NCBI GenBank assembly: GCA_934675695.1 | Contig: CAKURN010000090.1 | Span: 1 to 6,141 of the forward strand | DNA: 6,141 nucleotides | From: an uncultured Candidatus Melainabacteria bacterium | GTDB lineage: Bacteria > Cyanobacteriota > Vampirovibrionia > Gastranaerophilales > Gastranaerophilaceae | Direction: 5' to 3' | In this document: piece by piece, positions 1 to 6,141 of the stretch | Layout of the letters: each line of letters starts with the position of its first letter | Position numbering within the stretch: the stretch's first letter is position 1 | Translations under genes and position numbers: made by a program | The notes under the pieces: model-generated | Told to the model about the DNA's origin: nothing | The model's input: the letters and a program-made list of their open reading frames with translations, nothing else | The model's database searches: none

Positions 1-1210
1 CCAAATTCTTGCAATCAAAAATTTAGTTGCATATTCAGTTCCAAGGCTCACAAACGATAGAGTATTCATTACAGACCAGTTTGGAAATGTGTTGTCTGAA
101 GACGTTTCAAAAAATTCTTCTGATATGCAAACTTATAGAACAAATTTTGAAAAAGAAGCAGCCAAAAAAATCAAAGACACCCTAGAAACCATAATGGGAA
201 AAGATAACGTATCAGTACAAGTTTCGACTGTTATGGATTTTAACCAAACACGCTCAACAATCGAAAGCTACACCCCGTCAAAAGGTTCAGAAAACGGGGT
301 CATAATGACTCAACAAGGTGAAAAAGAAATATATTCAAAACCTCAAGACCTTCCATCAAATGCAAAAAATCAAGATGCGAATTTGGCAAACCAACCTGAA
401 CCTACCCAAGCACAAATTCTTGCTCAAAATCAAATGAATAATATTGCAAATGAGCAAAACCAAAACCCAACTCTAAACACTCAACAAGCAGCAAGTACAG
501 CACAAAATGTAGTCGAGTTGCCACTCAATGAAACACCTGCAAAGACTGTAAACTATGTAGGTACAAGAACCGGCGACAACGAAGAAGATGCTAGAAAACT
601 AAGCTACGAAAAAGAAAAACAAGCAACGACTTATGCAGTTACAAAAGAAATAAAACAAGTAGTATATGCCCCCGGTTCTGTCGTTAAAATGAGTGTTGCC
701 GTTGCTGTAAACAAAATTTTAACAGACAACGAAAAAAAAGAAATAGAAAATCTGGTCATTGCAGCAGCAGGCATGGATTCCAGTCGAGGTGACGTCGTTA
801 ATGTTTCTAGTCTAAAATTTACCGGTATTGATTTAGATGAAGAATTGAAACAAAGCAAACTCGAACAAAAAGAATTTACAATGGAAGTTTTGACTTTTAT
901 ATTCAAAAATGTAGCACCTGTGTTTATAATATTGTTACTCGGACTTCTTGCTTTGTATAATTTTGGTAATGTATTTAAAGAACCAAAACCGGAAGTTCAA
1001 GAAGAAAACGAAAACGAAGAAGAAGCACAACTTCCGACTTATGACCCATATTTAATGCTTCAACAAAACAACACAAATTCTGATGATTTTTATAATCAAG
1101 ATATGCAATTTGCGTCAGCTCTAGATAAAAAGAAAAATGATATAATAAATATGATTTTAGAAAACCCTGAAGAAGCAGGCAGAGTAATAACTTCATACTT
1201 AAAAGAATAA
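1..1210 (+). CDS. fliF: Flagellar MS-ring protein FliF (5'-truncated by window edge)
   Basis: FliF builds the MS ring in the inner membrane, the base on which rotor and export gate assemble. The frame is open from the window edge (first full codon at base 2), giving 402 residues; the N-terminal membrane segment and first ring-building domains, very roughly 150 to 200 residues, are missing. The GTG at 89 is an internal Val codon, not a start, because the family-like stretch IKNLVAYSVPRL and ITDQFGNVLSED runs through it. Visible in order (window residues): ring-building domain 3, split by a Q/N-rich insertion at about 120-169, resuming with TYAVTKEIKQVVYAPGSVVK and the conserved SSRGDVVNVSSLKF (259-273); a transmembrane helix at about 295-322 (VAPVFIILLLGLLALY); an acidic cytoplasmic linker; and a C-terminal tail ILENPEEAGRVITSYLKE, which in this family binds the FliG N-domain. 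fliG follows 19 bp downstream. The identity is firm; only the missing 5' end is uncertain. Confidence 0.96.
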   Translation, partial: QILAIKNLVAYSVPRLTNDRVFITDQFGNVLSEDVSKNSSDMQTYRTNFEKEAAKKIKDTLETIMGKDNVSVQVSTVMDFNQTRSTIESYTPSKGSENGVIMTQQGEKEIYSKPQDLPSNAKNQDANLANQPEPTQAQILAQNQMNNIANEQNQNPTLNTQQAASTAQNVVELPLNETPAKTVNYVGTRTGDNEEDARKLSYEKEKQATTYAVTKEIKQVVYAPGSVVKMSVAVAVNKILTDNEKKEIENLVIAAAGMDSSRGDVVNVSSLKFTGIDLDEELKQSKLEQKEFTMEVLTFIFKNVAPVFIILLLGLLALYNFGNVFKEPKPEVQEENENEEEAQLPTYDPYLMLQQNNTNSDDFYNQDMQFASALDKKKNDIINMILENPEEAGRVITSYLKE

Positions 1211-1229
1211 GAAAGAAAACAACAACATA

Positions 1230-2252
1230 ATGGCAAAAATCCGTTTAGAACAAATGACATCTACCCAAAAAGTCGCAGCACTGTTGATTACGCTGGGACC
1301 TACTACTGCTTCTGAAATTATGAAAAATATTACAGATGACAATATATTAGAACAAATCACAATAGAAATTACAGGTTTATCCAAACTTCCACAAGAAATC
1401 ATAGAAGCCGTTGTTGACGAATTTCACACAGTTTTTCAGGCTTCTTCCATGCTTTCATCAGGCGGTATGGCTTATGCAAAAGAGTTGCTTGAGCGTGCTT
1501 ATGGTTCGGCAGAAGCTGACAATATCTTGAATAGATTGGTTACAATACTAAATTCTAACCCATTTCAATTCTTAAATGAAGCTGACCCCGTTCAATTGGC
1601 TACATCGTTCCAAAACGAAACACCGCAGTTGATTGCACTTATTTTGGCTTATTTAAAACCTGAACAATCGGCAAAAATCCTAAACTGCTTTCCCCCCGGT
1701 ATTCAGCATAAAGTTTCATTAAAAATTGCACAAATGGGAACAACAAATCCTGAAATCTTATCAGAACTGGAAAAAGTCGTTGAATCAAAATTTTCTAACG
1801 TTGTTGCTTCAGACTTTACAAAAGCAGGCGGAACAAAGGCTCTTGCGGATATTTTGAACAGTTCAGACAGGTCTACAGAAAAAAATGTAATCGAAATGAT
1901 GGAAATGGAAACGCCTGAGCTTGCTGAAAATGTAAGAAATTTGATGTTCGTATTTGAAGATATTGTTCTATTAGATGATTCTTCTATCCAAAGAATGCTT
2001 AGAGAAGTGGATTCAAAGGATTTGGCAACTTCTTTAAAAGGTGCAAGAGAAGACGTAAAACAAAAAATCTTGAAAAACATGTCAGAACGTGCTCAAGGCA
2101 TTTTGTTGGAAGATATAGAATATATGGGACCTGTTAGAGCAAAAGAAGTTCAAAAAGTTCAATCAAAAATAGTAAGCATAATAAAAGCCTTAGAAGCAGC
2201 AGGCGAAGTAACAATTTCTCGCAACAATCAAGAGGACGAATTAATTGAGTAA
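1230..2252 (+). CDS. fliG: Flagellar motor switch protein FliG
   Basis: FliG is the rotor component of the C-ring: it sits on the cytoplasmic face of the MS ring, binds FliF and FliM, and meets the MotA stator to generate torque. The 340-residue length is normal. Domains: FliG_N (about 1-105, with QKVAALLITLGP), middle domain with an EHPQ-type motif reading ETPQ at 130-133, a linker with Gly pair G200-G201, the hinge motif MFVF at 239-242, and the C-terminal torque domain. By alignment from memory with E. coli FliG, a constant offset of 6 places the torque-related charged residues at K270, R287, E294, D295 and R303, all retained (one Asp replaced by Glu), so the protein should be a working motor component. 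The ATG start at 1230 gives the expected N-terminus; upstream there is only a weak purine stretch (AAGAAAG, about 14 bases away), so translation may depend partly on coupling to fliF. The last 8 bases overlap fliH. Confidence 0.98.
   Translation: MAKIRLEQMTSTQKVAALLITLGPTTASEIMKNITDDNILEQITIEITGLSKLPQEIIEAVVDEFHTVFQASSMLSSGGMAYAKELLERAYGSAEADNILNRLVTILNSNPFQFLNEADPVQLATSFQNETPQLIALILAYLKPEQSAKILNCFPPGIQHKVSLKIAQMGTTNPEILSELEKVVESKFSNVVASDFTKAGGTKALADILNSSDRSTEKNVIEMMEMETPELAENVRNLMFVFEDIVLLDDSSIQRMLREVDSKDLATSLKGAREDVKQKILKNMSERAQGILLEDIEYMGPVRAKEVQKVQSKIVSIIKALEAAGEVTISRNNQEDELIE
2231..2236 (+). promoter_or_regulatory. Ribosome binding site for the TTG start of fliH
   Basis: AGAGGA lies inside the last codons of fliG, with 8 bases between its end and the TTG at 2245. 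It is the clearest Shine-Dalgarno sequence in the operon and decides the fliH start: there is no in-frame ATG until residue 68, which would remove the N-terminal region and the start of the coiled coil. The position inside fliG suggests translational coupling of fliG and fliH. Confidence 0.75.
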
Positions 2253-3198
2253 AATTAAAAAAGACAAAATTAATTTTCTAAAAGATGATTATGTAATAGA
2301 AATAGGCGAAAAAAAGCACACTGTTCTTGAAACTTTTCAAGAAGAATTTTCTCAAGCAGAGGCTGATTTATATAGAACAGAAATAGAAAAAGCAAAAGTA
2401 AAAGCCCAAAAAATACTGGAAGATGCTGAAATAGAGAGCCAAAAAATGCTAGATGAAGCAAAACTTTCAAGCAACAAAACTCTAGACGAAGCAAAATCAG
2501 AAGCAAAAAAAATAATAGAAAACGCAACTGTTGAAGCAACTGAAAATGCCAAAGAAAAAGCTCAAGAAATAATTTCTAATGCTCAAACAGAAAAAGACGA
2601 ATTGATTAATTTGTCAAAAGAAGAAATAGAAAAACAAAGAATAGAAACCATAAACAACGCCTACAAAGAAGGTTACGAAGACGGTCACAAAAAGCTTCTT
2701 GAGGAATTAGAAGAAAAAATAAAATTCTTCGACGATTTTTGTGCTTCTCAATATCAAATAGAACAAAATATCCTAAAAGCCGCATCAAATGACATTTTGG
2801 GTATAATTACAGCAATAAGCAGAAAAATTTTATTTAAAGAAATAGATGGAGAAGTTTTGGAAAAAATTATCAAAAATTCTATTTCATTGCTTGAAAACAA
2901 AGACAACATAAACATAATTTTGAGCGAAAAATACGCAAAAATACTCTATGAATTTCAAAAAAAATCTCTAAACGAAGAAATCGACTTTGATTTTCAAAAT
3001 TTCAAACAGTACCAAAACTTCAATATTTCATACAATTCAGAATACGACGATGATACAATCATTGTTGAAAATATAAAAGAAAGACTGGACGCTTCTATCG
3101 CTTCTCAAATAGAAATAATAATCAGAGAAATAGAAGAAAAAACTCAAAAAAACAAACTCGAAATAGAAGAATACAAACAAATCCATGAAATTGACTGA
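2245..3198 (+). CDS. fliH: Flagellar export apparatus stator/ATPase regulator FliH
   Basis: FliH binds the export ATPase FliI, restrains its activity and links it to the C-ring and export gate; the family is related to the peripheral-stalk b and delta subunits of F-type ATPases. The 317 residues are on the long side for FliH. A short N-terminal region is followed by a long Ala/Glu/Lys-rich predicted coiled coil (about 35-135) containing 11-residue repeats, then the family's Gly-spaced motif AYKEGYEDGHKK (139-150) and a C-terminal HrpE/YscL/FliH-like domain (about 170-317) ending in a stretch with LDASIASQIEIIIREI, matching the family's 'iDas...ql..l' pattern. The Gly-Gly usually found just before that pattern is not evident (SEYDDDTIIVE). 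Identification rests on this architecture plus position between fliG and fliI; primary sequence in this family is weakly conserved. The TTG start is supported by a good ribosome binding site. It overlaps fliG by 8 bp and fliI by 14 bp. The coding strand is extremely A-rich. Confidence 0.92.
   Translation: MSKIKKDKINFLKDDYVIEIGEKKHTVLETFQEEFSQAEADLYRTEIEKAKVKAQKILEDAEIESQKMLDEAKLSSNKTLDEAKSEAKKIIENATVEATENAKEKAQEIISNAQTEKDELINLSKEEIEKQRIETINNAYKEGYEDGHKKLLEELEEKIKFFDDFCASQYQIEQNILKAASNDILGIITAISRKILFKEIDGEVLEKIIKNSISLLENKDNINIILSEKYAKILYEFQKKSLNEEIDFDFQNFKQYQNFNISYNSEYDDDTIIVENIKERLDASIASQIEIIIREIEEKTQKNKLEIEEYKQIHEID
2407..2538 (+). repeat. Four degenerate 33-bp tandem units encoding 11-residue coiled-coil repeats in FliH
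   Basis: Units at 2407-2439, 2440-2472, 2473-2505 and 2506-2538 encode QKILEDAEIES, QKMLDEAKLSS, NKTLDEAKSEA and KKIIENATVEA. The units differ mainly at the ends; units 2 and 3 share a CTAGA-Y-GAAGCAAAA core. The Ala that opens the second half of each unit recurs every 11 residues (A61, A72, A83, A94), and the phase can be extended one unit upstream (A50). After A94 there is a shift of 8 residues, after which A102 and A113 resume an 11-residue spacing. This is a protein-structural repeat (hendecad coiled coil), not a mobile or intergenic repeat. Confidence 0.75.
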
Positions 3199-4492
3199 AC
3201 TAAATAACTTAATAAACGAAACAAAAACCATCACAAAAGTAGGAAGAATAATAGAAATAATAGGGCTTACGATTGTGGCAGATGGGCCTGTTTCTTCTAT
3301 TGGGGATTTGTGTTATATCATACAAGACGGTAACAAAGACGTAATCAGTTGCGAAGTCGTGGGTTTTAGAAAAGATTGTATTTTATTAATGCCTCTAGGT
3401 TCAATCGATGGGCTAAAAGCAGGTGCAAAAGTAATAAATACAGGTTCAGTAATGAAAGTTAAAGTTTCACCGACTCTATTAGGTAGAGTGCTTGATGGTT
3501 TGGGTAATCCCATAGATGGCAAAGGCGAAATCATTGCAGACGATTATTATCCGACTAATGCAAAAATCATAAACCCAATGGATAGAAAACCGATTGATGA
3601 AGTTTTGTCACTTGGGCTTCGTGCGATAGATGGCTTAAATACAATTGGAAAAGGTCAAAGAATAGGGATTTTTGCAGGTTCCGGTGTTGGAAAATCTACA
3701 ACGCTTGCAATGATTGCAAAAAACACTTCTGCAGATATTAATGTAATAGCACTCATTGGCGAACGTGGCAGAGAAGTAAGAGAATTTATCGAAAACACAA
3801 TGGGTTATGAAGGTATGAAAAGGTCTATTGTTGTTTGTGCAACATCAGAACAGCCTGCACTCGTTAAAATAAAGGCTTCTTTTGTTGCTTGTGCTATTGC
3901 TGAATATTTTAGGGACAAAGGCAAAAACGTTCTTTTTATGCTGGATAGTGTCACTCGTATCGCCCTAGCACAAAGAGAAGTCGGGCTTGCTGTTGGAGAA
4001 CCTCCTGCAACTCGTGGCTATACGCCTTCTGTTTTTGCACTTTTGCCAAAATTTTTAGAAAGAGCAGGTGCGAACAAATTCGGCACAATTACGGGTTTGT
4101 ATACGGTTTTGGTTGAAGGTGACGATATGAATGAACCGATAGCTGATACTGCAAGAAGTATTTTAGATGGTCACATTGTTTTATCTCGTGCTTTGGCTCA
4201 CAAAAATCACTACCCTGCAATTGACGTTTTGGCGAGCATTTCTCGTGTTATGAACAATATTGTTGATAATGAACAAAAAGCTGCTGCCGGAAAAATCAGA
4301 AATTTGATGGCAAATTATGCAAAAAACGAAGATTTGATTAATATCGGAGCTTATGTAAAAGGAACAGACCCTAACACAGATATGGCGATTTCAATGCATG
4401 ACAAAATAGAAGAATATCTTATACAAAAAGCAGATGACAAATCAGATTACGACTTGTCAAGGCAAAAATTGATTGAGCTTGCTCAAAATTAA
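3185..4492 (+). CDS. fliI: Flagellum-specific export ATPase FliI
   Basis: FliI is the hexameric ATPase of the flagellar type III export apparatus: it delivers and unfolds export substrates at the cytoplasmic face of the gate. The 435 residues are a normal length and the protein is related to the F1 beta subunit. An N-terminal beta-barrel (about 15-90, with GRIIEIIGLTI and LGRVLDGLGNPIDG at 99-112) leads into the ATPase core: Walker A AGSGVGKS at 164-171 (K170), IGERGREVREF at 191-201 with the catalytic-type E193, Walker B VLFMLDSVTR ending in D254, the type-III ATPase signature EPPATRGYTPSVFALLP at 272-288, the alpha/beta signature PAIDVLASIS at 344-353, and the arginine-finger position R354. 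All key residues are present. The ATG at 3185 lies within the end of fliH (14-bp overlap) and has only a weak purine-rich site (AGAAGA, 14 bases upstream), so coupling to fliH is likely. A terminator overlaps the stop codon; fliJ does not follow. Confidence 0.98.
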   Translation: MKLTELNNLINETKTITKVGRIIEIIGLTIVADGPVSSIGDLCYIIQDGNKDVISCEVVGFRKDCILLMPLGSIDGLKAGAKVINTGSVMKVKVSPTLLGRVLDGLGNPIDGKGEIIADDYYPTNAKIINPMDRKPIDEVLSLGLRAIDGLNTIGKGQRIGIFAGSGVGKSTTLAMIAKNTSADINVIALIGERGREVREFIENTMGYEGMKRSIVVCATSEQPALVKIKASFVACAIAEYFRDKGKNVLFMLDSVTRIALAQREVGLAVGEPPATRGYTPSVFALLPKFLERAGANKFGTITGLYTVLVEGDDMNEPIADTARSILDGHIVLSRALAHKNHYPAIDVLASISRVMNNIVDNEQKAAAGKIRNLMANYAKNEDLINIGAYVKGTDPNTDMAISMHDKIEEYLIQKADDKSDYDLSRQKLIELAQN

Positions 4493-4530
4493 ACCGCAAA
4501 AGATTTTTTCTCTTGCGGTTTTATTTTGTT
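4491..4530. terminator. Rho-independent terminator between convergent fliI and ilvD, probably bidirectional
   Basis: A 9-bp perfect stem AAACCGCAA (4491-4499) / TTGCGGTTT (4513-4521) encloses a 13-base loop that can tighten through AGA/TCT pairing (4501-4503 with 4511-4513) and a small bulge. On the + strand the stem runs into a T-rich tail (TTTTATTTTGTT to 4530), right for ending the fli transcript. On the - strand the stem is followed by TTTAATTTTG, a plausible tail for ilvD. The left arm begins within the fliI stop codon and the - strand gene ends at 4529, so the 36-bp gap is essentially all terminator. Confidence 0.85.
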
Positions 4531-6141
4531 ATTGTGCAATTGCACCGAAATTCGCTTGTGAAACGTTTCTTTGGTATTTTGATAAATAACCTTTTGGAAC
4601 TTCGTTTATGTATGGAGTGAAGTTTTTCTTCCTTTTTTCAAATTCTTCTTCAGAGATTTTTAAATCTATTGTTCTTTTGTTTATGTTTATTTCTATAATA
4701 TCTCCATCTTCAATCAAACCGATAGGCCCGCCAATACTAGCTTCAGGAGTGATATGTCCGATACATAAACCTCTCGTTCCGCCTGAAAATCTTCCATCAG
4801 TAATTAAAGCACATTTTTTTCCTAATCCTTTTCCAACAAGCAAAGAAGTAGGAGCGAGCATTTCTCTCATACCGGGGCCGCCTTTTGGACCTTCGTACCT
4901 GATTACAACGACATCACCTGCAACAACGACATCGTTTTCAATTGCACGCATTGCATCTTCTTCGTGATTAAATACTTTTGCAACACCCGAAAATTCAAAC
5001 ACGTCTTTATCTACACCTGAGATTTTGACAACTGCACCATCAGGCGCTAAATTTCCATACAATATAGCAAGCCCCGGGTTGTTTGTAATAGGATTGTCTA
5101 AAGGTTTAATTACATTAGAATCAACCCAAGCTTTTTGTGCAATTTCAGCAACAGACATTTCTAAAACGTTTTTTGTGTTTTTAAATTCGGGAGTTTTTTC
5201 ATACAATGTCTTAAACACTCCTGATATTCCGCCTGCATTGTCTAAATCAGTCATAGTAAGGGTACTTGAGGGGTCAAGTTTTATTATTTGAGGAATTTTT
5301 TTGCTCAATTCTTCAAAATCAGCCAAACTCAATTCAATATCGGCACTTTTTGCAATAGCAAGCAAATGCAAGATAGAATTTGTTGAGCCGCCTAAAGCCA
5401 AATCTACAACGATTGCGTTTCTTATGGAATCTTTCGTTACAACATCACGAGGCAAAGTGTTTTTGCGTACTATATCGCAAATTGCAAACCCTGAATCAAA
5501 GGCTATTCTTCTTTTTTTAGAAGAAACCGCACTCGCTGTCGCACACCCGGGTAAACTCATTCCCATTACTTCTGTTAAACAAGCTAAAGTGTTTGCTGTA
5601 TATAAACCCTGACAAGAACCAAAAGTCGGACAAGCATAGTGAACCATTTCGTCTAGTTTTTCTTCAGAAATTTCGCCTATTCTGTATCTTCCAACGGCTT
5701 CTGATGAACCTCTTATAAATGTCAAAGTTTCACCTTTGCAGCTTCCTTCTAAAGAAGGTCCTGCAGTTACAATAATCGCCGGAATATTTAATCTTAAAAC
5801 CGCAATCAACATTCCAGGGGTAATTTTGTCACAGTTGGTTAATAGTACCAAACCATCTAATTGATGGGCAGAAGCAACTGTTTCTACGCAATCTGCAATC
5901 AAATCACGAGAAGGCAAACTATACCTCATACCACAATGACCCATTGCAAGCCCGTCGCACACCGCAGGAACACCAAAGATAAAAGCTTGACCGCCGTTAG
6001 AATGAATACCTTTTTCGATTTGTCTTTCTAAATCTCTCATGCCTGCATGCCCCGGAACTAAATCCGTAAACGAGCTTGCAATCCCTATGAACGGTTTATC
6101 GATGTTTTTATCAGAGAGTCCGCCTGCATACAACAATGCTC
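4529..6141 (-). CDS. ilvD: Dihydroxy-acid dehydratase IlvD (N-terminus cut by window edge)
   Basis: IlvD dehydrates 2,3-dihydroxy-isovalerate and 2,3-dihydroxy-3-methylvalerate to the 2-keto acids that precede valine, leucine and isoleucine, using an Fe-S cluster and Mg2+. The frame runs off the right edge; the TTG at 6134-6136 is a Leu codon in the family stretch ALLYAGGLSDKNIDKPFIG, so roughly 20 residues are missing from a protein of about 555. Counting that Leu as residue 1: CDGLAMGHCGMRYSLPSRDL at 60-79; signature 1 NCDKITPGMLIA at 101-112, with cluster Cys C102 and Lys K104 of the Mg site; cluster Cys C175 in GSCQGLYTANT; GMREMLAPTS (422-431), with a probable metal-binding Glu; and signature 2 ALITDGRFSGGT at 443-454, whose Ser is the likely catalytic base. 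The first-Cys position of [2Fe-2S] enzymes reads VPGH (27-30), as in the [4Fe-4S] E. coli enzyme. The related sugar-acid dehydratases (Edd-like) are less likely given the overall match. It is functionally unrelated to the flagellar operon. Confidence 0.96.
   Translation of the reverse strand, partial: ALLYAGGLSDKNIDKPFIGIASSFTDLVPGHAGMRDLERQIEKGIHSNGGQAFIFGVPAVCDGLAMGHCGMRYSLPSRDLIADCVETVASAHQLDGLVLLTNCDKITPGMLIAVLRLNIPAIIVTAGPSLEGSCKGETLTFIRGSSEAVGRYRIGEISEEKLDEMVHYACPTFGSCQGLYTANTLACLTEVMGMSLPGCATASAVSSKKRRIAFDSGFAICDIVRKNTLPRDVVTKDSIRNAIVVDLALGGSTNSILHLLAIAKSADIELSLADFEELSKKIPQIIKLDPSSTLTMTDLDNAGGISGVFKTLYEKTPEFKNTKNVLEMSVAEIAQKAWVDSNVIKPLDNPITNNPGLAILYGNLAPDGAVVKISGVDKDVFEFSGVAKVFNHEEDAMRAIENDVVVAGDVVVIRYEGPKGGPGMREMLAPTSLLVGKGLGKKCALITDGRFSGGTRGLCIGHITPEASIGGPIGLIEDGDIIEININKRTIDLKISEEEFEKRKKNFTPYINEVPKGYLSKYQRNVSQANFGAIAQ

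Noticed and set aside
89..91. GTG as a possible start codon of a separate short FliF-like gene.
   Set aside because: The frame is open upstream to the window edge and encodes conserved FliF sequence there, and no ribosome binding site precedes the GTG.
731..740. Run of eight A in fliF, and a similar run at 2957-2964 in fliH, as possible programmed slippage sites.
   Set aside because: Both frames continue to full-length, family-like C-termini without a shift, and A-runs are expected in such A-rich Lys codons.
1703..2080. Open frame of 125 codons on the - strand.
   Set aside because: It is antisense to the conserved middle and C-terminal domains of fliG; Ser/Phe-rich composition is typical of the complement of Glu/Lys-rich coding sequence.
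4534..4545. Perfect 12-bp palindrome GTGCAATTGCAC near the terminator, as a possible operator or second hairpin.
   Set aside because: It lies in the last codons of ilvD (Gly-Ala-Ile-Ala-Gln-stop) and is explained by coding; as a hairpin it would have only a 4-bp stem.
4608..4967. Open frame of 119 codons on the + strand, and others at 5025-5291 and 5301-5612.
   Set aside because: They lie antisense within ilvD, whose conserved motifs cover the region; they have no recognisable domains or ribosome binding sites and are shadows of the real gene.
6134..6136. TTG as the ilvD start.
   Set aside because: It is one Leu of the conserved ALLYAGGL stretch near, but not at, the N-terminus of the family; the frame continues to the window edge.

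Overview
This is an AT-rich bacterial chromosomal window with two parts that converge on one terminator. Bases 1 to 4492 (+ strand) hold the 3' part of a flagellar basal-body operon: fliF (5'-truncated by the window edge), fliG, fliH and fliI. Bases 4529 to 6141 (- strand) hold most of ilvD, dihydroxy-acid dehydratase of branched-chain amino acid synthesis, whose N-terminus lies beyond the right edge. The 36-bp gap between fliI and ilvD is almost entirely a hairpin terminator that looks usable from both sides. There is no gene-free stretch longer than 36 bp.

The flagellar genes are tightly packed: 19 bp between fliF and fliG, an 8-bp fliG/fliH overlap and a 14-bp fliH/fliI overlap. This indicates one transcript with translational coupling. 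FliF forms the MS ring in the inner membrane. Its C-terminal tail holds FliG, the rotor/switch protein that meets the stator. FliI is the export ATPase and FliH its stalk-like regulator, which docks it at the base of the export apparatus. No internal promoter was recognised, so the operon promoter is presumably upstream of the window. fliJ, which often follows fliI, is not here; the operon ends at fliI.

Organism: the low GC, the A-rich coding strands and the overall style of the proteins (Lys/Asn/Glu-rich, an unusual Q/N-rich loop in FliF, a [4Fe-4S]-type IlvD resembling archaeal and clostridial forms) fit an uncultured, gut-type, flagellated bacterium. My best guess is a non-photosynthetic relative of Cyanobacteria (Melainabacteria/Gastranaerophilales), but this is an impression from the proteins and was not tested by a search; a Firmicutes or another low-GC lineage is not excluded.

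I see no mobile element, CRISPR array, RNA gene or defence system, and I do not think the window contains a new biological system. The points worth a second look are details of known proteins: a run of 11-residue repeats in FliH, the Q/N-rich insertion in FliF, the variant EHPQ motif of FliG, the absence of fliJ, and the TTG start of fliH.
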